Shown piece by piece: positions 11,250 to 29,288 of a DNA stretch of 64,000 nucleotides (its first letter is position 1; the number at the start of each line of letters is the position of its first letter). Origin of the DNA: Piscicola geometra (lineage: Eukaryota; Annelida; Clitellata; Hirudinida; Piscicolidae). The stretch spans positions 3,412,920 to 3,476,919 of the forward strand of contig OX030961.1 of NCBI GenBank assembly GCA_943735955.1, read 5' to 3'. The notes beneath the pieces are model-generated. The model searched no databases and had not been told where the DNA came from. It saw only the letters and a program-made list of their open reading frames with translations. A program made the translations under genes and the position numbers.

Positions 11250-13440
11250 TCATTTTTTAACCGCTTCATCAAAAGCAGCAAAGACCTGCTTGAGACTAGC
11301 CCAATACCAATCATTTTTATTTTTCAGGATGAATGGAGCAAGACTGCTTCTTAATTTCGTAAGAACGTCGCCTCTATGGGAAACTTTAACGCTAGCCAGC
11401 ATCCTCAAATCAGGGTTGTAGTTCAAAGCCTGTGTAAGTGCATTTATCATTGCTAATTGATCATTAATATATGAATCATTAACAATGAATCACATAAATG
11501 CATTGATAATTGATCGTTAATTTTTAATCAAATCAATCATATTTTTGAATCTATCCAACCTGCTTGAGTCTGTTTAGAGGCTTCCGGGATGCAGCAAGTT
11601 TGACTCGGAACTTGGTAAACTTGCTTGTCTTTGAAAATAAGAAATATAATAATTAATTGAGCATCCTTTCAGGTGGCTATTCGATAAAATCATAATTTAA
11701 CTTTTTAGTTAATTGTTAATTGAACGAACGTTTAAGAAAATGATTAAGGACAAAAACCTTCATGTGTCCAGCTGGGATGTCTGAGAGTAAAAAAACAGTC
11801 GTCTCATTGCCGACTCCGTCTTCATCATCACTGTTATAGTTCAGCATAGTTGACAGCTCTTCTGGTGAGAAGTCAGGTGTAAAAGGTTTGTAGTGCAGAG
11901 ATGTGGTCAGGGGGCTTGGTGGTCTTTCGGGATCGTCATCAGCAGTTGAGTCTTTTTTAGAAGTAGTTGTAGCTGTAGTAGTTTTGGAAGAAGTTGTAGT
12001 TGAAGTTGTTTTAGAAGTAGTTGTAGTTGAAGTCGTTTCAGAAGTAGTTGTAGTTGAAGTCGTTTCAGAAGTAGTGGGTGTTGTAGTTGAAGGTTTTGTA
12101 GAAACATTGGTAGCGGAGGGTTTAGTTGTTGAAATTGTTGCGTTTGTTTGCGGTTGTTGGATGCTAGTGGTTTTTGCGATATTCTGAGTGGATGTTGTGG
12201 GTGTTGTTGTGCTGAGTGTGACAAGAGCCGGAGTATAACTGGAAAGTTGTTTTAGTAGGTTTGTCGTTGTTGTTGAAGATATTGAAGAAGTCTGGAGAGA
12301 AGAGGCTGATGACGTAGACAATGGTGAACTAGAACTTTGTTGTGTATTTGTAGTAGTTGTAATGGCAGTGGTACTTTTAGTGTATGAATTAAGGTTTTGA
12401 GGTGCAGTTGGCACAACACTTTTAGAAGTGTTTGAAGTGCCTAAAGCTGTAATGGACTTGGAGGAGATGGTTGTTTCACCACAAGTGGAAAATATGTTGG
12501 TGCATGCATTAGAAAGCTTAGAATATACATCCGATGCTTTGTATGAAGTCGAATTGGTAGATGTGGTCTGATGGTTTAAAGCAGTTTTAGCTCTCGAAAG
12601 TTCATTTTGCTTAGAGATGTACTTTTGTTTCAGTAGCAGTTCTAGCTGTTGTTTTTTGTTCATCTTCGGTGCAGCTTGTGCCACTTTATCGACATGGGCA
12701 GATGGTCCAGGCTGCCTGGCGGTAGATGCCGACTTGCCTTGAGAACTTACCAGTCTTTTTGTTTCTTCGACCGACAGTTGTCTGAGCAGGCTGGCTCCTT
12801 CTTCCTTCTCTCCCACCGATGCCATCGTGTCTTGGAAGGGTCTGTTTATTCTCTCAAGAACCTATAAAAATAATTATGCTACGTTGTACAAAAATATAAA
12901 TTTAAACTATTGACATACAAGACTTTTATTGAATCTATTAAAACCCAAAACTAAACTTCGTCTATTAAATACCAGAGATTAAAAAGGCTTTACAAACTCT
13001 ACCTTAGAAACCAAATCTTTAGGTCCGGCATTTGTAGACCCCCTCCAAGCTTCGAAGTCTTTTCCATCTCCACCTACCTCCTTCCCTATTGTCTCATACT
13101 TACATCCTGTGTTTAAAGGAAATTTCCGTTTATTCACATTAGGAACAATCCAACCTCTGAAAAAACAACTGAAAAACGTTAAAAAAATCCATATTTGATA
13201 AAACGCGTGAAGTCTTCAGGGAACTTGAATAAACTTTCGTTTAATTTATTCTGCGGGGTACCTTTGGTGTGCAGGGATTGAACGAAAAGTCTGGCATCTT
13301 TCTCGCTGGTGAGTGGATAAGTGAAGGCATCTTCCTGCTCCTCAAACACCTTGATGTTTGCAGAGAGATTATTGAATGATTTAGGTGATTTAGGTTTTTT
13401 AAAAAGAGTTACGTATAGTTGATCTGATAACTAGGTTAGA
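11250..13440 (-). CDS. Unrecognised Ser/Thr-rich protein (start not determined)
   Basis: I do not recognise this family. Exons on the minus strand: about 13430-13257 (LYVTLFKKPKSPKSF, then FEEQEDAFTYPLTSEKDARL), about 13149-12998 (GWIVPNVNKRKFPLNTG, DFEAWRG), about 12860-11754 (one large exon), about 11631-11562 (FTKFRVKLAASRKPLNRLKQ) and 11429-11250 (ALNYNPDLRMLASVKVSH to FDEAVKK). The large exon has a conserved-looking head (LERINRPFQDT, a Gln/Lys-rich helix KKQQLELLLKQKYISKQNEL), then about 200 residues of Ser/Thr low complexity including (T-T-S-E/K-T)n repeats, then an acidic DFSPEELSTMLNYNSDDED segment. Exons on both sides of the Ser/Thr stretch look globular. No signal peptide or membrane segment is seen. 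It may have more exons upstream of 13440. Donors are ordinary GT. Confidence 0.65.
11930..12100. repeat. Coding (ACTACAACT)n-type repeat, Thr/Ser
   Basis: Minus-strand repeats of about 30 bp coding T-T-S-E-T-T-S-T-T units in the large exon of the unrecognised gene. Confidence 0.75.
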
Positions 13441-14015
13441 TATGAATATAGATTGATAGGATGATAGTTAATTAAGTGTCTTTTTTCATGAAGATTCTGG
13501 TAGATGAGTCAGCGATGAAATAAGTGGATGAATAAACGCGTGTTTGTTTGAATTAACAAAACCATTGTTCATACAAAATTTCAAAGTTTAATGAAACTTT
13601 TAACTGAAGAATAAAGCATATCTCACCGAAATGATGAGACCATCCATGGAATGTATGGATACAAATCAAGCAATGAGCTAAAACCCTGTAAAATTTCAGA
13701 AAAAAACCCAGTAGCCACTTTCCAATAGCTCAAACAAATAATTGAATACTTAATTTTTTAGACTATTTTTTAATATTAGAACTTATGCCATTTTTTCAAA
13801 GCACGAAAACCTGTGAAACTAGCAATGCTTTTAACTATTGAAAGTTTTGCAAGCAATGCTATTCTTCTGCAGAAGCGTCAGATGTGTGAGCCTTACTATT
13901 ATTATCTGGCTAATTAACTCTCAAGAATGAATGTGTAATTTCTATTAAATATGAATAGAAAAATTAGATCAGTTTAAGTGATGCTGTCAATAAAGAATAC
14001 TTGCTAAATTTTTTA
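13441..14015. other. Non-coding, nothing recognised
   Basis: AT-rich sequence. Further 5' exons of the neighbouring minus-strand gene could be here, but I could not find one. Confidence 0.3.
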
Positions 14016-14080
14016 TATAGCGCTCTTGAATTTTAAGAAAGAGCGCTATAGAAATCTATTTGATTGATTGATTGATATAT
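14016..14080. mobile_element. Possible SINE/LINE 3' tail with perfect 12-bp inverted repeat
   Basis: TATAGCGCTCTT at 14016-14027 is the exact reverse complement of AAGAGCGCTATA at 14039-14050, with an 11-bp loop. It is followed by AGAAATC and (TTGA)n. GCGCTATAnAAAT followed by a short tandem repeat is a common tail in lophotrochozoan SINEs and LINEs; assignment here is inference. Confidence 0.45.
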
Positions 14081-15440
14081 TAATAAAAGAAAAAATAGTA
14101 TAACATTTTATTCAAATGGCGTTATCCCATTTAGAAATTTTTTAAAGAAAAACTTTTTGTTAGATAATCTGAGTTTTTTGGGAAATGATTTAACTCTCAA
14201 GACGATGATGGAAGCATTGGTAGATATAGGAGAAGATCTTTCCTAGATGGAACTCTTGGAGATTTAAAGGCATTGCATGACCCATTTTTCAAGTAGGTGT
14301 TGCACTGGCCATTTATATTTGAGTTGTTTTATAGATGGATAATCGATAGAATTTAGAAGATGCCAATTTTGATTAATCAATGATTTATCGTCTAGGAATT
14401 TATTATATATAAATTTTCAGTTTTTAAAACATTGTTATACTTTATGTTATAATTTCTTATCAAATATTTTTTGTAAAAACAGTGAACTTATCCCATTTAA
14501 TTTTTAGGAATTGAAAAATTAAACGCACCAACACTTTAGGGCATCACCTTCCTATAATAACAAAGAATGTGGCTGGAGAACTCAATTGTTCATTGGTTTA
14601 TTGTTGAAGAGATGATCTATTGTATTCATTCGTGTGTAGTCTTACCTTTAATTAAAAAACTATTTTGCAATACCAAAAAAAAGTAGTTTCAATTACAGAT
14701 ATTCATTGTGTGCATTCAGACTTATTTAATGGTTTAATTTGAAATAGTCTTATTTTATTTAAGTTTTTTAAAGAAATTTAGTACCAAAATCTTTTATAAT
14801 AAAATTGATCCTTTTAAAAGAAATAAAAATAATTTTCCCGCTATCGAACCAGTAGTTTATAAGGCGTTGGGCTGTTCGAGCGAAAAGAAGAAAAGATTAC
14901 GAGGAAGAAGAATGGGAGAAGAGATGAAAAAGAAGATTACAAAGTAGTAAATGCACTTAAAAACAATATTTGTTTTTATGTAAATATTAATAAATAAAAA
15001 ACTAAATTTAAAAAAATAAGTTGAAAATTTTATTAAAAACTAAAGTTGCAAAAAATATAAAGTTTATGGAAAGGCATTCAGTTAATATCAATAAGTGACT
15101 GTCCAAGTTTGAAAATAAAGAGATTAAGAATATCAAACGCAATGAATTCAGATAAAACTAAAAAAGCTCAAAATATTTATATAAAAAATGATACCGAAAA
15201 ACCCCGCTGAAATGTAGAAAAAATATTTCTATGAAATAGTACCTGCCTTGTTTTATAGCAAGTCCCGATGGATTATTAGGAGTAATGAGTGGAATGAACA
15301 AAGAGTATGAAAAAGATTTAGGCCGCGAAGGCTCGTGCAAACTGAAATAACAATAAAGGCGCACTAAGTCGTTAAATAATACAAAAGAATATAAATAATT
15401 GGAAAAAGCATTCTAAAAAAGTTTGTTAAAAGATGTTTGT
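14081..15440. other. Non-coding, nothing recognised
   Basis: AT-rich sequence with no exon-like GC rise, no long conserved frame and no RNA gene that I can see. Confidence 0.35.
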
Positions 15441-15456
15441 ATGGTTGGTAGTAATA

Positions 15457-15994
<538 letters not shown>

Positions 15995-16009
15995 AGTGGC
16001 GTGGAGAAT

Positions 16010-17525
16010 TACTCAGCAAACATTGTGGCATGAGCGCATGGAGATTTAATGACCTCACACACTACTCTTACATTTACTCTACGAATTAAGCGACAAGTTT
16101 CTTCGCTGGAATTTAACGAATATGAAGTGATTAAAAGAAATTCAGAAGAAAAATGTAAAGTTTGAAAGGAAAACGAAGGCGAAAACTGCTAATGAAAAGA
16201 GGTTAAAGGTCGACGGTGAGGAATGAATTGGCAAGACTGGGTCATTAGAGTCATTTGCGCTTTTCGTCCAATGATATTGCCTCGATTGTGGTCTTTTTGA
16301 ATTTTATGTTTGTCTTTATTTCTTTATGATTTTTTCGTATAAAAGAAATCTCCCTCAATCATTATTATCTAAGCACGGTATCTAAGAACTCTGCATTCTC
16401 TTTGTTTATCTTTCTATCAATTAATTAATTCATTCATTTAACAATCCTTCATATACTTTTTCATCCATCCATCTAATTTTTCATTAATCAATTAATCCAC
16501 CCTTTCATTCATTCATCCACCCCTTCATCCACCCATCCATCCATTCATCCACCCCTTCATCCATCCATCCATTCATCTCTTCTCCAACTTCTTTGACCAA
16601 TCCTCGCCATCTTATCGATTATAGGAGAGCGGGAATGGAACTCTGCTATGACGGACGACATTGAAGCAGGATCGAAGGATATTTATAATGGCGATATTAA
16701 AATCATAAATAAGAATTGCCTAAACTGTTAAAAGGATTACTTTCCTAGCACTCGAGTGTGCAGAATCGAGAATATTCCACGAGTTTTATTCTTGTTAAAT
16801 TTAATATTTTCATACTTTAAAACATTATTCAATACATTTGTTTAACTTTCATTTTTTATATGTTTTTTTAGTGGGTCTGGGTAGATGCTTGATTAATCAT
16901 TCGGTGACAAGTTCTTCTGAAAAGGTTAATGGACATGACCTCAGGATCTCTAACGTTGTCATTCGAATACTAAGTGGATGTAAAAACTCTAATCCAATTA
17001 AACGAAGTGTAATTAGATTAAATTAAATGTAAAAAATTAAATAAAAAAAGAATTCAATAAATATAAATAATCTGACAGATTTATTTTATTAACTTATAGA
17101 TGGGAAATATCTTTTAAAAGTTGTGTGAACCAAATTTCTTCCGAGTTTTTCTAGCCTAAAAGATAATTCGATTCTGCATTTCTTGTTGCAAATCAAATAT
17201 TCTCGACTTAATGTTTTTTCCATAAAATCTATCGTTGGTAATTTCATTAATTTTTCTATTTTTTGACCTTTCAAACTATAAATATATCCATAAAGTTTGT
17301 CTTATAAAAATTATGCACCGAAAAGTTTTTTTTAAATGGAAAAAGGATTTTTGAATTTTTTTTACTTAAAATCTTTTAAAAGATTTAATAACTTTTTTCT
17401 AGAAGTTTTTCATTTAAATTTTCTCGAACTTCTTTAAAGCGCGCAGATGTGGCAAACTGGCAACACGAAATAATCGATATCAGTACCACTATCATCTTCT
17501 TACTCGTCATAATCACCAACATCAA
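16010..17525. other. Non-coding, with (CATC)n-rich patch
   Basis: No supported gene. 16490-16590 is rich in CATCCATT/CACCC units; the rest is AT-rich single-copy-looking sequence. Confidence 0.35.
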
Positions 17526-17527
17526 AA

Positions 17528-18000
17528 TAGGGAAAAGTGGGTAAATATGGGGTACTTTACAAATAGAATTCAAGCTATATTACAAAGTGTACCCAACAGA
17601 CAATTAATTAAATTGGTTTCCACTTTATAGAAATTAAATGAAATTTATGAATCACTCTAGTATCCCCTATCACACACTGGAGGTGTTTAATACGGGGTAC
17701 TTAAATGTTAGATATGTTAAAGCTTTCATAGAACCTAAATATCAAGAGAAAAACAAAAGTAATTGTTATCGAAGAATATTTTATTGATGAACCATTAACA
17801 AAAGTAATAAAATCTTTTGTAACCATGAAATGAAGGTTCACGTGTTTTACATAAGTCACAGAACGGCTTTTCATTCTCAGTTTATTAAACCTAAGTATTA
17901 AAAAAACAACAAAAGTAATTTTAATTAAACAACACAGCATTTATGACATCGATGGCATTCACTCAATATTATCACATCCCATGTTTCCCCATATTACGCC
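17528..18000. repeat. Possible MITE: imperfect terminal inverted repeats
   Basis: GGGTAAATATGGGGTA near 17539 is matched in inverted orientation by TTCCCCATATTACGCC at 17985-18000. A direct copy of AATAYGGGGTACTT recurs near 17688. Inside, a roughly 40-bp stretch (CCTAAATATCAAGAG / CCTAAGTATTAAAAA plus ACAAAAGTAATT) is duplicated at about 17735 and 17890. No transposase is present. Confidence 0.35.
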
Positions 18001-19727
18001 AACAACTTACTACTAACGAAGTCTTTAAAATTTTGAAAAATCAACATTATGATAATTAAAAAAATTTAATTTTATATCTCAAAAATATATAAAGCCATAG
18101 TTGTAACAAAATTGTTACAAAATCATCCTTCTTTTATGCGTACGAAAATATAATTTACGAAATGTAGCAAAAAAATGTAAAAAAATGAATTTTAGTTTAT
18201 TAAGAAAACTCTTCAAAAAATGGCTACATCGACATGCGAAAAAGATACATAAACTAAAAAACCATAGATCGCTAGTCAACAACTACAACAAATGTGAAAT
18301 TAAAAAGTGTTCATAAGTTTTGGTTAGAGCTTTTATTAGGGAAATCTTAGAGAAGGAAAATATTCAAATTTCATTATTGGAAATAACTTCAAATAAAGCT
18401 CTCAAAGACTATTAATATTTTGAAATTAATCAAAAAGTCATAAATAAACGCTAAATAAAGGCGCCCGAGATAGAACGAAAGTGAAGACATCGGAAAGAGA
18501 TAGAGGCTATGCACTATTAGTTTCACCCTCGTGTTGAGAGGCGAGATTCTTGATAAAGCATGATTCATTCTGTTGTCTTTCTTCTTGTTTTTTTCTTCTG
18601 TTCGATTCTTTTTCGGTGTCTCTGTGTTTTTGTTTCAGTGTGCGTGTCTATATGTTTTTTTCGTTTCCGACTATGTGAGAGTGTGTTATTATGTGTATAT
18701 TTGATTTTATGTCTGTTTTTTCCTGTGTGTGTGTGATTGTGTGTATATGCATGCGTATTGAATTTTTGGAAAGTGACAATGTATTTTGTTTTTGTTTGCT
18801 GAACAAATCTCGTTTCATGTTTTGTGTTGACGTTTTTATTTTCATTCAAATAAATAACCGTATCGAAAATATAAGAATTTTTTTTACTAAAAATTTTACA
18901 AATATTTTTCTTAGTGAATTTATTGTCAAAACGCTCTTTCTTTATTTGGAGAAAAAATATTATAAAAATATCAAATCGATAAAAATCAAATAAAATGTTT
19001 TTAACACATTTATTTGCTCAACTCCTTTTTTTCTTAAAATTCAAAAAACCTCCTTGTATTCAGCTCGTAAATCAAGGCAGTTGATGAATGGTCTTATGCT
19101 TGACGTTAGTTTTCACGCATGAACTTTTTCAATTTCTGTTTGATTAATCCGACCATCAGTCATTCTTGGTCCATCCATCATCGGCCCATCCATCATCCCC
19201 GCATTCCCTCTTCATCCATGAAGTTAGAACATAGCTGATTAGATTGATTCGTCCAAACAAATAAATATAAATGTAAAAGTAAATATATATAATGCATTTA
19301 TTATTTTCGGTTAAGGAATAACTAAGCTTTAATTACCTTTTCATCGATTATTTGTTTTTTCATTTAAAGAACTAGAAAGGGGTTGAAGGAATATTCGAGT
19401 TGATATGTTCCATCCCATTATGACCAAAAGGATTCACTATTAATCATATAATATCAAAATTACAAAGTGATATTTATTTATAAACTTTAATTTTTATTTT
19501 TTCTTTGGTAGTAAATTTTGTTCAAGTTGTACGTGATGTTGTCATGATTATGTTGGAAAATTGTTATTTGTTGTTACATTTTGATTTTATTTCAAATGAA
19601 ATACTGCACGAGGATCGTAAATAAGACGATACTGTGCCTTAAACAGGCTTTTATTAACTAAAAAACAAACACTATTTTGTGTGCACTTTTATAACTTTTT
19701 TGAGTTAATAAAAATAATATTTCAATC
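18001..19727. other. Non-coding, nothing recognised
   Basis: AT-rich, with a T/G-rich patch (18560-18760). Open frames here are low-complexity and have no family resemblance. Confidence 0.35.
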
Positions 19728-19791
19728 GAGTGTCATGAGTTTGGGATTTACACTGAGCCCGTGACACATCATGTCGTCTAAAAGACAAAAC
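19728..19791. mobile_element. SINE-like fragment (tRNA box-B-like)
   Basis: GTCATGAGTTTGGGATTTAC resembles GTCATGAGTTTGAGATCTAT in the SINE-like sequence at 39010-39170. It lies immediately downstream of the minus-strand coding end at 19792. Confidence 0.35.
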
Positions 19792-20705
19792 CTAAAACTT
19801 GTTCAAGTTCTGGTAGGAGACCAGATCCAAGTTTAACTCATCCACAGTGCTGCCTTTTGAACGTTTCTTTTCAATAGTTAAAGACACCTCACGTGCCACG
19901 AGATGCTCTCTGTCAAATTAAAACTTTGAAATGTTACTTTTCATGAAGGAAAACATGTGTCGCTGGATAAATGGAAAAAGAAAAAGCTTAAGAATAGAGA
20001 TATTAAATTATGTACATATTGCGTATTCCATTTATCTTAATTTTATTTCTTTTTTTGACATTTCTAATTTTAATCAATAATTTTTTTAATAGTGTAATAG
20101 TAATATGGTGTTTCATTTAATCTTTTTTTAAACTCTAGATTTGTCTTTTTTTTCAATTTTTTAATTATTAATTAAATATTAATAACTAAAGTTGTAACGT
20201 TAAACGGCATTTTCCGTTGAATTAGAATCAAATGAGCTGAGTTAAAGTTTTGGTTAACTGTGCCCAATTGTGGAGGAGGATAAACTGATAGATAAAACAT
20301 AAATAAAAAAAGATAAATAAAAAAATAGAAAGATAGAGACAAAAGGTCATAAATAAAAACAAAATAGGAATGAGAGACACATAGAATTACAGGCGAAACA
20401 CTCAGTGCCAATAAATAAAGATAAGGATGCAATGCGTGGAGTTGTTGTTTCAGGTCTTGCAGATTTCTGATGAGAGCTGTAGTGCATACATGGAAATAAG
20501 TAATTAAACAGATTGGGAAAACAATACAACTTGAGCAGTGATTAAATTCAACTATTAAACTCAACGCTGGAAGCAATATTTTCATCAGATTGACTTCAAG
20601 AAAACCACACCACAATCGATGCGAACACAAAGCACTGCAGTACTCACGCAGGGGTGGCTGTACTTTTTTTGTAGTTTGCTTGCAGTCTTGCAGTTGGTCT
20701 TTGTT
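19792..20705 (-). CDS. Last two exons of an unrecognised minus-strand gene
   Basis: Two exon-like segments join in frame: 20705-20648 (NKDQLQDCKQTTKKVQPPL) and 19907-19792 (QHLVAREVSLTIEKKRSKGS, then TVDELNLDLVSYQNLNKF and a TAG stop). The upstream one has a TCTCAG acceptor and a GTGAGT donor. GC content and amino-acid composition look coding, unlike the surroundings. I do not recognise the family, and no further 5' exon was found before the plus-strand gene at 21351, so it may be a fragment, a pseudogene or a gene with distant 5' exons. Confidence 0.4.
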
Positions 20706-21333
20706 CTGAGAAGGGATTAATTAAGAAATCAAGTTTTTTCTGCAGAAATAATCCTGTGATTGGTGCTTGGAATACACGTGATCATGTTTATGGGGTTGCG
20801 CTGGTGGTGATGATTGTGATTATTGTAGAAATGATTTTTTATAATGTAAGTAAAAAATAAACGGGCAACAATAGAAATAAAGAATTATGGCGAGATTGAA
20901 AAAACAGATGGATAAGAAATTTGATTTAGAAAAATTATAATAATAAAACTTTACTTTTTTCCTCGAATTATTACTATTTTTTTTTACAAAATCCCAAATA
21001 ATTTAATAAACTTCTTAAAACAATGAGTTTTCTTATATAAAGTTTTCAAAATACATAAGGAATCATGTAATTCACGAATCGTAAACGTTCACGAGCAGGG
21101 TGTAACAAGTGAGTATGTGTTGAGTTGTTGGCTGGAGGGATAGTTTAAATAGCCACAACTTCTTATTTATCGAAATTTTCAAAAAGACTCCCTCGAAAAC
21201 CAGGTCTGTTTGGAAGGATTTTTGCTACAAATTAGATGATAGGGCTTTTTTTAAACTGTAATTAAACTCCAAATATTATTTTTATGGATTTTTTCTTTTT
21301 GTTTCAATCAATATATAAATTTTACTTTTTAAA
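20706..21333. other. Intergenic, nothing recognised
   Basis: AT-rich spacer upstream of the dsRNA-binding protein gene. No clear promoter motif. Confidence 0.3.
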
Positions 21334-21350
21334 GATAAATCTTTTACCAG
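21334..21350 (+). promoter_or_regulatory. 3' splice-like acceptor abutting start codon
   Basis: A T-rich stretch ending CTTTTACCAG runs directly into ATG at 21351. It could be a spliced-leader acceptor or the acceptor of an upstream exon; in the latter case the ATG is internal. Confidence 0.45.
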
Positions 21351-22414
21351 ATGCTTAAAATGTGTTCGAGAAATTCAGACTGCTTCAAAAAGTCAAGCAG
21401 CTTCTTCAAGAATCCAAACAGCGTCATTTACAATGCCACCAAGCCAACAAATTACTGCGAATCAAACGTTGCTGAAGGAAACAACCAACATAACACACTA
21501 ACTATCAATAAATTTAGTGAAAATGCTACTATTGGTGAAAATAAAACCAATGATGATGCATATACCTATCCCTTTAAGAACCATTATAACAGTAACAACA
21601 GCAATGGCATCTCCAAAGACCCACAAAATACCAAAGAATGCAACAGTCTTATGTGGATTAACGAAGAGATACCATGGATACGACCGGATGTGGTGTCGTC
21701 GTCTGGACCTTGTCACAGGAAGGTGTTCCAAGCAGAGATGGTGGTCAGGGGCGCGGTGAGTTGATGAATTTATAGTAAAATTTGATAATTATAATTGTTT
21801 AAATAAATATTTGATAAAATTAATTAATTTTTTATCATCAAAATGGCATGATTGAATCAAAACTTTGATAAAAGCAGACGTACAGGGCTGAAGGTGCTTC
21901 TATGAAGCTTGCGAAAATGAATGTCACATCGCAAGTTTTAAAAGCTTTATCAAGATTCAAAATGAAGAAGGAAAACGCTGCAAAAAACATATCAGCGGAA
22001 CAGCATAAGAAAAAGATCGAGTTTTTGAGAGAAGGAATGGAGTTTGATGAAAGAGTATCAAACATATCAAAACGTTTTGGAAAAAAGAAAAAGAGAAGAT
22101 TGAACCGAAAAATAAGAAATAATAATGATTTTTGGAATCCAGTTTGTATTCTGAACGATTTAAGACCAACTGCAAAGTTTATAAAGATACCTCCAAAAGA
22201 GAAGTACAAAAATGAAGTTATAAACGAAAATTTGGAAAATTCTTTAAAGAATGTTTTTTGCAAACAAAATCCCAAATATATAATGAATAGAGACTTTTTA
22301 GAGGTTTCTATCAATATTGATGGTGAGAACTTCATTGGTCATGGAACTAGCTACGCAAAGGCCCGACAATATGCTGCCCAATTGGCTTTGAATTACATTT
22401 TTGAAAAAATTTGA
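21351..22414 (+). CDS. Protein with two double-stranded-RNA-binding domains, Staufen-like
   Basis: Two exons, 21351-21755 and 21878-22414, give 313 residues. The acceptor at 21877 (AAAGCAG) is chosen because the nearer CAG at 21883 would bring an immediate stop. The first dsRBD is interrupted by the intron: CHRKVFQAEMVVRGATYRAE, followed by GASMKLAKMNVTSQVLKAL. The second ends the protein: FLEVSINIDGENFIGHGTS, then YAKARQYAAQLALNYIFEK. The G-x-G-x-S/T-x-x-x-A-(K/R) signature of the RNA-binding helix can be seen, though the usual KKxAK lysines are partly lost in both. A Lys/Arg-rich segment (KRFGKKKKRRLNRKIRNNN) lies between the domains and could act in nuclear import or RNA contact. The N-terminal 100 residues are Asn/Ser-rich. 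Staufen kinship rests on domain pattern only. The INTS11 ATG follows 266 bp after its stop, on the same strand. Confidence 0.75.
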
Positions 22415-22663
22415 AAATGTTTTGATTGTTTAGAAAATATCTACAATTATAATGTATCAGATACTTTTGTCTGTTTCCATACTTTGGGCGATATAGAATA
22501 GTCATTTAAACCGGGTATCTTGATTGAAAGAAGAATAACAGCTTATTGTTTAAAAAGTGTTGTCAACTTTTTTAAAGATAAAAGTTGTATAACTATTCGT
22601 GACTAATTTCAATTAATTAAATAGTTTAATTCATGCAATAAAGAATTATTAATAAAAGTTGTT

Positions 22664-22680
22664 GACTTTTGGCTTCTAGA
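22664..22680 (+). promoter_or_regulatory. 3' splice-like acceptor one base before INTS11 ATG
   Basis: GACTTTTGGCTTCTAG is followed by a single A and then ATG. It is a well-formed pyrimidine-rich acceptor, with no donor in the short spacer that I can justify, hence a candidate trans-splice site. Confidence 0.5.
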
Positions 22681-29158
<6,478 letters not shown>

Positions 29159-29162
<4 letters not shown>

Positions 29163-29168
29163 CCTAGC

Positions 29169-29234
<66 letters not shown>

Positions 29235-29235
29235 T

Positions 29236-29288
<53 letters not shown>

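Noticed and set aside
18565..18993. Frames rich in His/Thr/Lys or Cys/Phe/Ile
   Set aside because: Low-complexity T/G-rich sequence, both strands open, no splice structure.
20172..20630. 152-codon hydrophobic frame on the minus strand
   Set aside because: No family resemblance; composition follows the AT-rich strand bias and it lies in the intron of the exon pair at 19792-20705.
21838..22335. 165-codon minus-strand Phe-rich frame
   Set aside because: Antisense shadow of the dsRBD exon.
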